From contig JAVBLO010000016.1 in assembly GCA_031553415.1 (NCBI GenBank), forward strand, positions 1 through 64,000: 64,000 nt of DNA. Direction: 5' to 3'. The notes under the pieces are model-generated. The model was not told the origin of the DNA, searched no databases, and saw only the letters and a program-made list of their open reading frames with translations. Source of the DNA: JAIRVZ01 sp031553415. GTDB taxonomy: Bacteria > Bacteroidota > Bacteroidia > Bacteroidales > Azobacteroidaceae. Within the stretch, counting starts at the first letter, position 1. Each line of letters opens with the position of its first letter. A program made the position numbers and the translations under genes. This document shows positions 63,994 through 64,000 of the stretch, piece by piece.

Positions 63994-64000
63994 CTTGACT

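Overview
The window looks like a chromosomal segment of a Bacteroidota bacterium, most likely order Bacteroidales. It is AT-rich. Many genes are preceded by the Bacteroidota -7 promoter box TAnnTTTG, and ribosome binding sites are weak. Protein-level markers agree: type IX secretion (T9SS) C-terminal domains, a surface-lipoprotein signal (Cys-Ser-Asp-Asp...), a Bacteroidota-style SecA, RF2 and Mfd, and an S-type sulfatase with family 2, 3 and 105 glycoside hydrolases. I do not name a genus.

Layout. 0-6.5 kb (minus strand): secA, an alkaline-phosphatase-fold protein that seems to lack its metal ligands, and a DUF4105 membrane protein whose start/stop overlap couples it to the phosphatase-like gene. 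6.5-13.3 kb: a secreted nitroreductase-like protein, a DUF805 protein, a divergent small protein/XRE regulator pair around an operator-like inverted repeat, then serS, a CapD/FlaA1-type dehydratase and folC. 13.3-20.4 kb (plus): uvrB, fhs, metA (with the acetyl-CoA-type residue Glu111), DUF2721 and an RlhA-like U32 protein. 20.5-28.2 kb: an orphan tyrosine recombinase, an AraC regulator flanked by two inverted copies of a 19-bp palindromic site, and a 1592-residue T9SS surface protein. 28.2-36.7 kb: DUF2461, prfB with a textbook programmed +1 frameshift, a three-gene operon (GT2 and two metallophosphoesterases), and mfd. 36.7-41.4 kb: a surface lipoprotein, the 5' stub of a lost AAA ATPase gene with its promoter, carB behind a leader-peptide/terminator arrangement, and DUF3467. 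41.5-45 kb: tRNA-Lys(TTT) followed by the int end of an integrated element whose integrase N-terminus is now fused in frame to the C-terminal half of an ABC permease, then the cognate ATPase and an outer-membrane barrel protein.

45-64 kb is one co-directional (minus) run of eleven tightly spaced genes that enters from beyond the right edge: sulfatase, NahK-like sugar 1-kinase, GH109-like oxidoreductase, two exported TldD/TldE-like proteins (one with HExxxH, one without), BNR-GH105 fusion, GH2, metallophosphoesterase with a frameshifted T9SS tail, GH3, a small exported protein and DUF2264. Together they read as a periplasmic or surface pathway that desulfates, removes unsaturated uronates, trims beta-linked and N-acetylhexosamine residues and phosphorylates the released sugar. 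No SusC/SusD pair or polysaccharide lyase lies inside the window, so the glycan is not determined.

The best candidates for something new are: (1) the carB leader, which has the form of a UTP-sensing pyrBI-type attenuator; (2) the exported active/inactive TldD-like pair inside a glycan operon; (3) the recombinase - paired palindrome - AraC - giant surface protein module; (4) the integrase-permease chimera at tRNA-Lys; and (5) the DUF4105 / dead phosphatase-fold coupled pair. Several small dispersed hairpin repeats are also described.
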